64,000 nucleotides of DNA. Origin: Desulfovibrio subterraneus. Its GTDB lineage: Bacteria > Desulfobacterota > Desulfovibrionia > Desulfovibrionales > Desulfovibrionaceae. The stretch is taken from contig NZ_BLVO01000012.1 of the NCBI RefSeq assembly GCF_013340285.1, forward strand, positions 600,075-664,074, written 5' to 3'. The notes beneath the pieces are model-generated. The model searched no databases. It was not told where the DNA came from and was given only the letters and a program-made list of their open reading frames with translations. Position numbers and translations under genes: made by a program. Below, piece by piece: positions 52,546-62,100 of this stretch; position 1 is the stretch's first letter, and each line of letters begins with the position of its first letter.

Positions 52546-53033
52546 TACATGGCTGGATGAAGGATGTGCGGATTGTCGCGGCGGGGCGTGAACATCTCAC
52601 CCCGCTGTATGGCAGGCTGCGCAGAAGCGACTGCAATGAGGTGCTGGCAGCCACAGGACTTGTGCCGGAGGCGGGGCTTGAACGCTCGTTTGCCCTGTCG
52701 TCTCTGGTGTGGGCCGTGTTGCGGAGGGAAGAGGTGATTGCCCTGTTCGGAGCAGGAGCAGGGCGCAGGGCGGATACGGGTAGCCCGTGGATGCTCGGCA
52801 CCGATGCCCTGAATGATATGGCGCGCGGATTTGCAATCCATTCCCTGCGGTATATCGGGCTGATGCGGCACCGGTATCCGTATCTGGAAAACTGGGTGGA
52901 TGCCCGCAACCATGCTTCCATTCGCTGGTTGCGCCGGTGCGGTTTCACCGTAGAGAAGGCGGCTCCGTTCGGCCCGTTCGGGTTGCCGTTTCATAACTTT
53001 CATATGGGAGGTGGGCATGTGCACCATACTTAA
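52542..53033 (+). CDS. T7 gp13-like GNAT-fold protein
   Basis: A 163-residue protein overlapping the nozzle gene by 4 bases. Its position directly after the gp12-like gene and its content (HLTPLYGRLRRSD, VWAVLRREEVIALFGAGAG, WMLGTDAL, YLENWVDARNHASIRWLRRCGFTV) match the internal-virion gp13/DUF2833 group, which has a GNAT fold: the N-A-S-x-R-x-L-x-x-x-G-F ending is the usual acetyltransferase C-terminal motif. In T7, gp13 is needed for infectivity though not clearly for assembly. Here it could be structural or an active acetyltransferase. Confidence 0.8.
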   Translation: MIHGWMKDVRIVAAGREHLTPLYGRLRRSDCNEVLAATGLVPEAGLERSFALSSLVWAVLRREEVIALFGAGAGRRADTGSPWMLGTDALNDMARGFAIHSLRYIGLMRHRYPYLENWVDARNHASIRWLRRCGFTVEKAAPFGPFGLPFHNFHMGGGHVHHT

Positions 53034-53523
53034 CCTTGCCCTTGCGGCCAGTGCCGTTGTGGGGATGGGCTCCACGCTGATCATGCAGGAAGAGGCCGCG
53101 GCCAACCAGCGTCGCATGGCCAATTATCAGGCAGACTTGGCTGAGACGCAGGCGCGTCAGGCCCGCTATGAGGCGGATAACACAAGAAAGCTGGCCAGAT
53201 ACGAAGCCGGAAGCATGCGCAGGGATTTTCTGCGGGCGCAGGGGGAGCAGCGGTCGCTTCTGGCGGCAGGCGGTGTGAGCATGGCGGACGGCAGCGCCAT
53301 GGACGTGCTGCTGGATAATGCATCCGAGGCAAGACGGCGTGAGGAGCTCAGGCTCTATCAGGGCGAGATGGATGCGTGGCGGGCGGAGAACCAGTCCCGC
53401 AGCCTGCTGGCAGATGTCGGACTGAACAGGATGCAGGCATCGCAGAGTCGTGTTTCCGGCTGGACCTATGCCAAGACCGGCACATCGTTCATGTCGCAGC
53501 AGGCAGGTGCTTATGCCAGGTAG
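53017..53523 (+). CDS. T7 gp14-like internal virion protein, first copy
   Basis: A 168-residue protein; ATG at 53017 with GGGAGG upstream. An N-terminal membrane-like helix (LNLALAASAVVGMGSTLIM) is followed by long Ala/Gln/Arg helices, then LLAAGGVSMADGSAMDVLLDNASEARRREELRLYQGEMDAWRAENQ. The G-V-x-x-x-x-GS-A-x-D-V-L and the Y-x-x-x-x-x-A-W-R-x-x-N patterns are typical of podovirus internal virion protein B, which is ejected into the cell envelope to make a DNA conduit. A second, related gene follows with an 11-base overlap. Confidence 0.8.
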   Translation: MCTILNLALAASAVVGMGSTLIMQEEAAANQRRMANYQADLAETQARQARYEADNTRKLARYEAGSMRRDFLRAQGEQRSLLAAGGVSMADGSAMDVLLDNASEARRREELRLYQGEMDAWRAENQSRSLLADVGLNRMQASQSRVSGWTYAKTGTSFMSQQAGAYAR

Positions 53524-54058
53524 CGGAATACCTCTCGGAGCGCTTTTCGGGAGCGGGTTGTCCGCAGCCGATTCCACGCTGGGGTCCTATCTTACCGTGA
53601 GCGAGATGTTCGAGGAAGAGAGGAACAGGAAGCGCGAACTGGCGTTCAAGGCCGACTCTTACCGCAACGACGCCATCATTGCCGAATATGAGGCGGATCA
53701 TGCGCGGGCCATGGCAAGCATTCGCGCCAAGGAGATCGTCAGGGGCTTCCGGCGTCAGAACGGAGCCATGCGGGCCGGAATGGCTGTTTCCGGGGTGGTC
53801 ATCAGCGACGGCAGTGCCGTGGATGCTTTGATGGACCGGGCGGCAGAGGCCGGAAGGGCAAAGGAACTGGCGGAATATGAAGGCGAGATGCAGGCGTGGA
53901 GGCATGAAAATGATGCCGCTGCAGCGCATTCGCAGCGCCGGTTTACCGAGAGCCAGTCGCGCACGACCTTTGCCTCGCGCTACAGGCAGGCCAAGACCGT
54001 GTGGACCGAAGCGAATAAGGTGAAGGATGTGTGGTCCAATCTGGCGGACCTGCTTTAG
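53513..54058 (+). CDS. gp14-like internal virion protein, second copy
   Basis: A 181-residue protein overlapping the first copy by 11 bases. It repeats the same pattern: AGMAVSGVVISDGSAVDALMDRAAEAGRAKELAEYEGEMQAWRHEND aligns with the matching segment of the first copy, and both end near QSRT...YRQAKT / QSRV...YAKT. The N-terminus is different (Gly/Ser/Leu-rich). The pair looks like a tandem duplication that has since diverged. Confidence 0.75.
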   Translation: MPGSGIPLGALFGSGLSAADSTLGSYLTVSEMFEEERNRKRELAFKADSYRNDAIIAEYEADHARAMASIRAKEIVRGFRRQNGAMRAGMAVSGVVISDGSAVDALMDRAAEAGRAKELAEYEGEMQAWRHENDAAAAHSQRRFTESQSRTTFASRYRQAKTVWTEANKVKDVWSNLADLL

Positions 54059-54100
54059 CCATACAAGATGCGCCTTTTGGGGGCGGTACAGGAGAAGACA

Positions 54101-55948
54101 ATGGGATTGCATATTCCCGGTACGGAAACGGCAGGCAACGCAGGGCGGGGCAGGGAAACCATTCTGGATTCCGTTGCTCCGAGGGGCGGCGCTGCCCTGC
54201 GTGATGATACAGGGCGGGTGACCGGAGCGCTGCGTCGTGCGGTGGAGGCCGAAGGGCGTTTTCGCAGCATCGTTGATGAGGCGCAGCCGGGGCGCATGCA
54301 GGAAGCGGCTGCACAGTTCGGCAAGGTGCCGAAGTCGGCGCTTTCCGGCAGCACTGATCCTGTTGAGCAGGCTGCGGTGGTGGGCCAGCTTGATCTGGGC
54401 ATGGCGCTGCACGAGGACAGGTTGCGCCTGCGCGCCATGAAGGACAGGGCGCAGGAGATGCAGCAGCTGCGCGAGGAGCGTATGGCCGGTATGCTGCGGG
54501 ATGCGGGCGATGCCGGTGGCATGGCAGGCATGTCTGCCTCGCCGGAACTGCAGCAGCGCGCCTTCGGGCATCTGAGTAACGCGCTGCTTTCCATGGAGCA
54601 GACGTATCGTGCCACTGGGCAGGCGCTCGGGGAAGCCAGGGAGGCCACGGACCAGCGCATCCGTTCCACACGGTCCGGCATGACCGGGGCGTTTCTGGCG
54701 AGAATGGCGCAGGATGACCCCTCGCATGCGCATGCCCTGCTGGGGCAGCTGGGTGGAACGCTTGAGGAAAGTGATCTGGAAAAAACCAGATCTGCCGTGA
54801 AGAGTGCTGTTGAGAACCATGCCATCTCCATGCTGGAAGAGCGTTTCCGGCGTGACGACGGTGTGGATTATGACGGGGCGTTGGGCGACCTTGCAGGCAT
54901 GGCGGACATGCCGGAATTTGACGACACGAGCCGGAACACTGTGCGGGAACGGCTTGAGATGAACCGGGCACGTCAGGCGTATCAGAAAGGCAAGGGCGAT
55001 GCGGCGCAGCGGGCGCAGACATTTGAAGCCTTCTACAAGGCCGTGGACGAAGGCGACGTGCAGGCTGCCCGCACTCTGCTCGACAGGGATTTCGCGTTGG
55101 ATGAGAAGGTGCGCGGACGTATGCGTGAATCGCTCAAGGTCGACAAGTGGGAGACAGAACCGGATGCCTTGATCAAGACCGTGGAGCGTATCGGGAAGGG
55201 CGAGATCAAGGACGCCTATATGATCGTGCCCGACAGAGATATGTCCCATGCGGATGCCTCGGCGCTTCGGGATTTGCTGGATAGAAAGGGGACCCGCGCG
55301 GATTTGGAGAACAGGATGTTTCACCGCGGGGTGGAAAATGTGCTGGGAAAAATGGAAGGGGCAAAGGCGGAGGACAAGGCGGGGGCCGTGCGCACCCTGT
55401 TTGCCGCGCTGAAGGATTCCCGCGACAAGGGTGAGGATACTGTTCTGCTGTTCACCCCCGGAAAGAAGGGAAACATCATCGACAGCGTGACAACAGCCTA
55501 CGGTATGGGCAATGCAATGGCAGAAGACGAGAGAGGGCCATTATGGAGCCGTGGGGGACTCGGGCAGTCTGAGGAAATGACTCCTCCCGGTTTGTATCCT
55601 GACGGGACAGGAAGGGGCAAAGCCAGATCGGGTAATGGAGAGCATGGGGGTGGCGGGTCTGACCGTAACAGGCCGGACCGCGACCTTCCGGACCCAGACA
55701 GGCCAAACCGCAAGCATCCGGACCGAAAGCATCCGGACCGAAAGCATCCAAATCGGTTCAATCCTGATCTGTTGAGGCCGGAGTCGCTGCCGGACACCGG
55801 GAGTGGGGGAGTCACAAAGCCTCCCGCAGGAACGGGCGGGTTGAGCAGAGGCAGTGCATTGTTTGGGAAGCCGGACGGAATTCCCGAGGTCTCATTTCTG
55901 CCAGGCATAATAGGGAATGATTCGCCCGGTATGGTTGAGAAATTGTGA
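54101..55948 (+). CDS. Large internal virion-type protein with repetitive tail
   Basis: A 615-residue protein; ATG at 54101 with AGGAGA upstream. Residues 1-460 are mainly charged helices with long Ala/Arg/Glu/Met runs, as in gp15/gp16-like ejection proteins. I see no lytic transglycosylase motif. Residues about 490-615 are low-complexity: Gly/Ser then a basic Pro-rich block with KHPDR repeated in a 12-base DNA repeat (about 55680-55750), then a Gly/Pro tail. It is the last gene of the operon; no tail-fibre gene follows. Function inferred from position. Confidence 0.65.
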   Translation: MGLHIPGTETAGNAGRGRETILDSVAPRGGAALRDDTGRVTGALRRAVEAEGRFRSIVDEAQPGRMQEAAAQFGKVPKSALSGSTDPVEQAAVVGQLDLGMALHEDRLRLRAMKDRAQEMQQLREERMAGMLRDAGDAGGMAGMSASPELQQRAFGHLSNALLSMEQTYRATGQALGEAREATDQRIRSTRSGMTGAFLARMAQDDPSHAHALLGQLGGTLEESDLEKTRSAVKSAVENHAISMLEERFRRDDGVDYDGALGDLAGMADMPEFDDTSRNTVRERLEMNRARQAYQKGKGDAAQRAQTFEAFYKAVDEGDVQAARTLLDRDFALDEKVRGRMRESLKVDKWETEPDALIKTVERIGKGEIKDAYMIVPDRDMSHADASALRDLLDRKGTRADLENRMFHRGVENVLGKMEGAKAEDKAGAVRTLFAALKDSRDKGEDTVLLFTPGKKGNIIDSVTTAYGMGNAMAEDERGPLWSRGGLGQSEEMTPPGLYPDGTGRGKARSGNGEHGGGGSDRNRPDRDLPDPDRPNRKHPDRKHPDRKHPNRFNPDLLRPESLPDTGSGGVTKPPAGTGGLSRGSALFGKPDGIPEVSFLPGIIGNDSPGMVEKL

Positions 55949-56036
55949 CGCGACTGGCGGGCTACGGGCTATCAGCCAATGTGACTCCGCGTATAACCCT
56001 GCAGAAACCGTGTGTTCCAGATACATTCCCGCCTGA

Positions 56037-56073
56037 AAAGAGAAGCCCCCGCGACCGGAAGGTTGCGGGGGCT
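56037..56073 (-). terminator. Terminator between the structural operon and the chemoreceptor gene
   Basis: A 9-bp perfect stem (56044-56052 with 56065-56073) with a further 3-bp inner stem. A T-rich tract follows on the minus strand, so it ends the chemoreceptor transcript; it may also stop the rightward structural operon. Confidence 0.75.
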
Positions 56074-56079
56074 TTGGCA

Positions 56080-58125
56080 TCAGAACTTTTCAAATTCACT
56101 GTCATCTGTGTCCATATCCAGACGGAGCTTGGGCTGCCGGTCCTTGGGAACCGATTTCGTCGGTTTGGCAGCCAGCGCCCGAGGGCGGGCAGGGGCTATC
56201 TTCGCGCGGACAGGGCGTGCCTGCGGCATGCTTTGGCGGGTGTCCCCGTCAACCTTGAAGAAGGCGATAGTCTGCTGCAGCTGGATAGCCTGCGCAGAAA
56301 GTTCCTCGGAGGTGGAGGCCATTTCTTCGGAAGCGGAGGCATTTTCCTGAATGATCTGCTCAAGCTGGGAGATAGCCTTGTTCACCTGCTGCGCGCCATT
56401 GGCCTGTTCGCCGGTTCCTGCTGCAATCTCCTGCACCAGTTCGGCGGTGCGCTGTATTTCGGGTACCAGAGCGGTCAGCATGGCACCGGCCTTCTCGGCT
56501 ATGCCCACACTCTTCGAAGACAGTTCGCTGATCTCCGCAGCGGCATTGCCGGAACGTTCGGCCAGCTTGCGTACTTCAGCAGCCACCACGGCAAATCCCT
56601 TGCCGTGCTCGCCTGCGCGGGCGGCTTCAATGGCGGCGTTGAGAGCGAGCAGGTTGGTCTGGCGGGCAATTTCTTCAATGATGGTGATCTTTTCCGCAAT
56701 GTTTTTCATGGCCGAAACAGTCTGCCCGACGGCGGAACCGCTTTCAGAGGCGCTGGAGGCAGCAGCACGGGAAATGCGTTCGGTTTCGGTGGCATTTGCG
56801 GCGTTCTGCGAGATGTTCGCGGTCATCTGTTCCATGGAGGCTGAAATCTCTTCAATGGATGCCGCCTGTTCGGTTGCCCCCTGCGAGAGGGTCTGCGAGG
56901 TGCCGGAAAGCTCTTCGCTGCCTGCGGCCACATTTTCCGCGCCGCTTTCGATGGAGCCTGCAACTTCCTGCAGCTTCTGCACCATGCTGCGCAGCGAGGC
57001 CGCAAGCTGGCCAATCTCGTCTTTCTGGTCCACATCAAGCGTGACGGTAAGGTCGCCGGTGGCAACCACTTCGGCAAAGTCCACACCCTTTCTCAGCGGG
57101 CCGATGATGCCGCGGGCGATGATGAACGCGAGGAACAGGCCTATGACGATGGCGACGGAGCTGCCGATGAGCACGACCCTGCGGGTTGCTTCTGCTGCAA
57201 GCAGCATGGCCTCGTCGGTCATGATATTTTCCGAGGTGACAACGCGCACCTTGTTCAGCATTTCTTGCGTCTGCTCGAGGGCAGGCATTGTTTCGGACAC
57301 GAATATCCGCTTGGCTTCGTTCACCCCGTCGGCACGGCTGATATACTCGTTGATCACGGTATCCAGAGCGTTCAGGGTTTCATGGGCAAAGGGCTCCGTT
57401 TCGTTGTGGTAAAAGTGGGTCGCTTCGGCACGCTGACCCGCACGGAGCATGCCGTCCAGTTTTACACCGCTCTGGTGCAGGTGCTCATGTGGAGCGAAAA
57501 TGGGGGTGACAAGGGCGGCAAACTGGGTGTCGCTGTCTATGCGGTCCTTCACTTCCTTCGAATACAGCCACTTGCCCAGCCCGCACTGGGTATGATCCAG
57601 CTGCACGGCAAGCTGCGTGACCTTGGCATCGGTAATGGCGTTGAGGACGGAGTTCATCCATGACAGGTGATCCATCTTCTTTGCCTGCATGAAGTTGAGA
57701 AGGGCACCATCGGCAGGGCGGTAGGCTTCTTTGATTCTTATGGCGGATTCGTGGAGGTGCTTGTGAGGAGTTTCAATATCCTTGAGTATCGGAACAAGGG
57801 CCGGAACGAGTTGCTCCGCATCCTTGCGCCCCTGCCCGTAGAGCCATTTGCCGAAGCCGCACAGGGTCGGGTCTGTCTGTACATTGAGAGTGTGCACTGT
57901 ATCATCCGAAAGTAGCAACTGTACTTTTTCTGCCCACTTCAGATGGTCCACTGTTTTTTGTGTCACATCTGCCTTAAGTTCGTTGCCGTGTATAACTTCT
58001 TCCGAGTTGTGCACAATGGTACCTATTCCTGTTACCGACCAGAGAGACACTCCGAGCAGTAAAAGAAGGATTGAGCCAAACCCGATACAGAATTTTCCTT
58101 TAAGGCTGATGTTCTTCCAGTTCAC
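56080..58125 (-). CDS. Methyl-accepting chemotaxis protein with two CZB domains
   Basis: A 681-residue receptor. Start is a GTG at 58125 with AAGGAG 6 bases upstream; a TTG 18 bases earlier has no site. TM1 is at about 10-30. The periplasmic part holds two chemoreceptor zinc-binding (CZB) units in series: [10 protein letters not shown]...CGFGKWLYG...HKHLHESA and [10 protein letters not shown]...CGLGKWLYS...HEHLHQSG, each giving the His/Cys/His/His set. TM2 is at about 320-345, then HAMP and the signalling hairpin ([40 protein letters not shown]). The last five residues, EFEKF, fit the CheR/CheB docking consensus. It could sense zinc or hypochlorous acid outside the cell. Confidence 0.93.
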   Translation of the reverse strand: MNWKNISLKGKFCIGFGSILLLLLGVSLWSVTGIGTIVHNSEEVIHGNELKADVTQKTVDHLKWAEKVQLLLSDDTVHTLNVQTDPTLCGFGKWLYGQGRKDAEQLVPALVPILKDIETPHKHLHESAIRIKEAYRPADGALLNFMQAKKMDHLSWMNSVLNAITDAKVTQLAVQLDHTQCGLGKWLYSKEVKDRIDSDTQFAALVTPIFAPHEHLHQSGVKLDGMLRAGQRAEATHFYHNETEPFAHETLNALDTVINEYISRADGVNEAKRIFVSETMPALEQTQEMLNKVRVVTSENIMTDEAMLLAAEATRRVVLIGSSVAIVIGLFLAFIIARGIIGPLRKGVDFAEVVATGDLTVTLDVDQKDEIGQLAASLRSMVQKLQEVAGSIESGAENVAAGSEELSGTSQTLSQGATEQAASIEEISASMEQMTANISQNAANATETERISRAAASSASESGSAVGQTVSAMKNIAEKITIIEEIARQTNLLALNAAIEAARAGEHGKGFAVVAAEVRKLAERSGNAAAEISELSSKSVGIAEKAGAMLTALVPEIQRTAELVQEIAAGTGEQANGAQQVNKAISQLEQIIQENASASEEMASTSEELSAQAIQLQQTIAFFKVDGDTRQSMPQARPVRAKIAPARPRALAAKPTKSVPKDRQPKLRLDMDTDDSEFEKF

Positions 58126-58250
58126 ACGTAGCTCCTTGCCCAATTGTTGGTATGCGTCTCTCTATATTGTACAAGCGAGAGACTTCAGCTTCAGATTCAG
58201 GATAGAGTAAAATAGAGGTGCGATAAAGAACAGTACAAATATTATAATGA

Positions 58251-58277
58251 AAAAGCGCCGTGCTGAGCACGGCGCTT
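58251..58277 (-). terminator. Rho-independent terminator after the TetR gene
   Basis: AAAGCGCCGTGCT pairs perfectly with AGCACGGCGCTTT, and a T-run follows on the minus strand. Confidence 0.88.
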
Positions 58278-58299
58278 TAAGATTTCCTGCAGTCTGTTT

Positions 58300-58884
58300 C
58301 TATTTAGTGGTCAGCAGGCGGGTGTAGCTCTCAATGACACTCTTCAGAATGTCATCCGAAGAGTCGATGAAGCCGAAATGAACGGCCCTTACAAGACCCA
58401 CCATGGTGCTCATCAGCATGTCGGCGTAATCCTGCGCGGAAACGTCTTCGCGGATGATTCCTTCCTGCTTACCTTCTTCAATGGATTCCTTCAGGTAGTT
58501 GGTAACGTAGGAGTAGATCTCCTTGATCTGAAGGAAGACATCGTCGTGGCGCTGGCCGTAGCGGGTGGGGGCATCGCGGAAGATGAGGCTGAATTCCATG
58601 TTGTTCTTCTTAACGAACACGTAGAAGGACTTGATCACGGACTCCAGCTTCTCAAGGGCGTTTTCCGGGCCACGCACTTCAAGGTACTTTTCGATATCGC
58701 TGATAAGCTGGGTCTTCACGTTGTTGATAAGCGTGAAGAAGATATCGTCCTTGGTCTGGAAGTGGCGGAAGATGGTACCTTCGGCAACGCCTGCTTCCTT
58801 GGCCAGAAGGCTGGTGGGGGTGTTGTTGAATCCGCGCTCGGCAAAAAGGCGAGCGGCAGTGTCCAGTATTACGTCGCGTTTCAT
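58300..58884 (-). CDS. TetR/AcrR-family regulator
   Basis: A 194-residue repressor. The N-terminal HTH reads ILDTAARLFAERGFNNTPTSLLAKEAGVAEGTIFRHFQTKDDIF, typical of TetR. The ligand domain is all-helical, with YADMLMSTMVGLVRAVHFGFIDSS near the dimer interface. No efflux or metabolic gene is adjacent and co-directed, so its target is unknown; autoregulation is likely given AGTG-type repeats in its leader (58935-59013). Confidence 0.93.
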   Translation of the reverse strand: MKRDVILDTAARLFAERGFNNTPTSLLAKEAGVAEGTIFRHFQTKDDIFFTLINNVKTQLISDIEKYLEVRGPENALEKLESVIKSFYVFVKKNNMEFSLIFRDAPTRYGQRHDDVFLQIKEIYSYVTNYLKESIEEGKQEGIIREDVSAQDYADMLMSTMVGLVRAVHFGFIDSSDDILKSVIESYTRLLTTK

Positions 58885-58999
58885 GTTCTATCCCTTATAT
58901 GTCTTGCCCGTCTTCACAGTGAGACGGGCTGATGGAGTGTACTATTGTTGTTGTCCAGCAGTGTACTCTTTATAGCAAGCAGCAGTGGACTATTAAATT

Positions 59000-59013
59000 T
59001 AAGTGTTCACTCA
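59000..59013. promoter_or_regulatory. Candidate TetR operator
   Basis: TAAGTGTTCACTCA is a near-perfect palindrome (5-6 bp arms) with the AGTG-NN-CACT core common for TetR repressors; three further AGTGKACT-like copies occur at 58935-58993, in the leader of the TetR gene. The rest of 58885-59167 shows no gene. Confidence 0.45.
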
Positions 59014-59167
59014 CGCAGTTTGAATACCCGCATGGCGGGGCCTTGTCAACCGCAAGGTCGCCAAAAAGCGAGGGTGAAGCTCTTTTCAGATGAAGCGCGT
59101 TCCCCTGCCGGGTGCGGCAGTGCCGGAGGGGTATATGGGGGGGCGCAGAGCCTTTGTCGAAACCGGA

Positions 59168-62100
59168 TTACCGCGTGGTTCGGGGGTCCGTGGCGGTCAT
59201 GGCCTTGTGCATGCGGTATATGTCCGTCAGCGCACGGTTGTTGCGCTGGGCCATGTTCTCAAGCTCGGGCAGCAGGTTCAGGATGGCGTCCAGATCATCA
59301 GCCTGAGCTGCCCGTTCAACGCAGCGGGCCATGCGTTCAAGCACCCGCAGGCCGAAACTTGATGCGGTGCCGGCCAGACGGCCTGCGGCTTCCTGCACAC
59401 CGAGCGGGCTGCCCTTGCGCACGCTTCTGTGGGCATCGGCAAGGGCCTCGTCTATGTTCTCCAGCAGGCCGGGAACAAGCGGCAGAAGGCTGGCGTCAAG
59501 CGTGGGCATGTCTGAATCGGCTGACGGCGCTGTGTGAACCAAAGGTTTTGCCTGCTCTTTTGCCTGAACCTGTTCAGGCATCCGCTCTTGCGATTGAGTT
59601 CCGGAGGGAGATTGCGTGCTTGCAGGCTGCCCGCTGATGTCATGGTCTGCGGCCTGTTGCCGCACGGGGGCTGCCTGCACTGCACCTGTCGTAGCCGTCA
59701 GCCTTGCAGCTTGTGCTGCAGCGGGGGTGTCCGGCGTACTCGGCTGGTTCTGCGTCTGTTTATCTGTGCGTTCCTTCCAGTGTTCGGGAACGGTAAGGTC
59801 GTCTGCATTCTGTCCGGTCAGGTCTGGCGTGGTTGATCCTTCAGCTGCAGAGCCGGATTTTCTGATTGCGGCTTCAACTGCGGTTTCAACGGTGCTTTTG
59901 CCTGCGGGACTGACTGCGGGTTTGGCCGCGGGTCTGTCAGCGGGCTGGGCCGCGGGCTGCGCTGTGAAGGACTGCTGCTGAGCGGGCTCCTCAAAGGCGA
60001 AGTCTTCGTCCGCCCCTTCCTGCGCTGGAGCCAGGCGGGTTACCACTTCAAGCAGGCGCATGCGCGAGAGCGGCTTGAGCAGGGTTGCCGTGGAGCCTGC
60101 TTCCAGCATGCGGGCGCTTTCTTCGGGCCGCGAGGCAAGTGCGAGAATGGGGGCGGCGCTCAGTCCCAGTTCGGTTTCAAGCGCACGGATGGCCTGCACT
60201 GCCTGCGATCCGCCAAGGCCGGGCATATCCGCATCAATAAGCACCATGCCGAAGGGCTGCTGTTTGTAGCGTGCCAGCGCCTCTTCTCCGGTTCTGGCTT
60301 CCTCCAGCTGGTAGGGAAGCCCCTCAAGGAAGAAACGTACCAGCTGCCGGTTGCTCGCCACATCGTCTGCCACGAGTATACGATTTGCCTGCGGTTTCGG
60401 CGGCTTGCTAAAAGGAGAATAGGAGCTGAAGTCGTCATCGCGTGCGGTGGGTGAGGTTATCTGCACGTCTCCGGGCAGAGGATGCAGGCGTACGGAAAAG
60501 CTCACTTCCGTTCCGTTGTTGGGGCTGGACTGCAGGCAGATGACGCCTCCCATAAGGGATATCAGGTCACGCGCAATGGTCAGCCCGAGGCCTGAACCGC
60601 CGTATCGGCCTGTTCCGGACTCGGGACTCAGACAAAATTCTTCGAACACGTCATACTGGTTTTGCAGGGGAATGCTTATGCCGTTGTCCTTGATGGTAAA
60701 AAGCAGGTGCCCTGCATTGGTGCTTTCTGCAATGCGGTGCACCTTGAAGCTGACAGTGCCTCTGTCGGTGAAACGTACGGCGTTGCCCAGCAGGTTCAGC
60801 AGCACCTGCAGCAGGCGGTCTGCATCTCCGCTGTATTTCACATGCAGGTGCGGCTCCATGTACCAGGAAAGATTCAGACCCTTCTGCTCGGCCATGGGCT
60901 GGATGATGTCGTGTGCTTCCACAAGAATATGCTGCAGATCAAAAGGCTTCTGCTTGAGGTGCATGCGTCCCTTGCTGATGCGGCTGGCATCAAGCAGGTC
61001 GCTGACAAGTGTGGAAAGATTGCCTGCGGCTGCCTGCACCGTGCGCACCTTCTTCAGAGCATCGGCATCAAGAGGGGCAAGCGTCAGCGATTCTGCCGCA
61101 TTGCATATGGCGTGCAACGGCGTGCGCAGGTCATGACTGACTCTGGCAATCAGCTGCTGGGCCGGTTTGGTCTCGGCCGGTGTGCTTGAGTCGTCCGCGG
61201 AGAGACAAAGAGATTCAGAAGGTCGGGTCAGGGGCAGTGCGACAAGCGGGGTAAGCACGAGCAGGCCGACCGTTGCACCGGCAAATGGGATGACAGCGGC
61301 AATGCGTGCCATTTCGGGTGACATGAGAGGAATGTAGACGGCAAGAACTCCGGCTGCGGTAAGGAGGCAGGCCAGCAGATACCGCTTTGCACCGGGCAGC
61401 TTTGCGCGGCTGCATTGCAGCGCAGGAATGGCCGTTAACAATGCCAGTGCGGGCCATAGGGGGAGTATGCGGACAAGCCCGCTGCAGCCGGGGACGAGCG
61501 GCGCCACGGCAAGAGCTGCCCCGAATACGGAGAGGCCTTTCAGGGATGCATCAATGGCGGGTACTTTGTCCCATGTATTGAGCACATGCCTGCCTACATG
61601 GGGCAGAAGCACGAGTGCAAGGCCGGGAGTGAGAATGGCCCATGCCGCAGAGAAGGGCAGGCCGCCGGCAGGAGCCGGAGGCGGTCCGCTGAGGTTGTGC
61701 AGCAATATGAGCGCACCGTAGAGCCCGAGCCAGAAGCGGCTTTCGCCCCTGCCCATGGCGAACATCAGAAAATTGAGCAGCACAAGCCCCGCGGCCAGCC
61801 CTGCGATGGCGATTCCATATGAAGGAGTGCCGGTGATGGGCGTGTTGGCCTTGCGCAGTTCCAGCGAGGGATAAAACCACAGTCCGGTCGGCCCTGCTAT
61901 GCGTACGTAGCAGGTAACTGTGCCTTCCGGAGGAACGGGAAGGGGAAAGCGTGCCGTTCCGGTTGCTTCCAGCGCTTCCCAGCCAGTCGGCCACGGCGAT
62001 TTGTCGTCGGCATACTGGGGAACAAAAAGCTGCACACCACCGGGTTGGGCAGAACCAAGATCAAGCACGGGATAGAGCAGCTCTTCGTGCAGTCTGCCGG

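Noticed and set aside
1115..55948. Reading the phage-type modules as decayed prophage remnants
   Set aside because: Repressor catalytic residues, terminase motifs, portal and nozzle length, start/stop couplings and ribosome sites are all intact, with no frameshift or internal stop seen; remnants normally show damage first in such large genes.
58945..59637. 230-codon rightward frame opposite the hybrid kinase
   Set aside because: Antisense to a well-supported kinase gene, with Cys/Arg/Gly-rich composition typical of shadow frames in GC-rich DNA.
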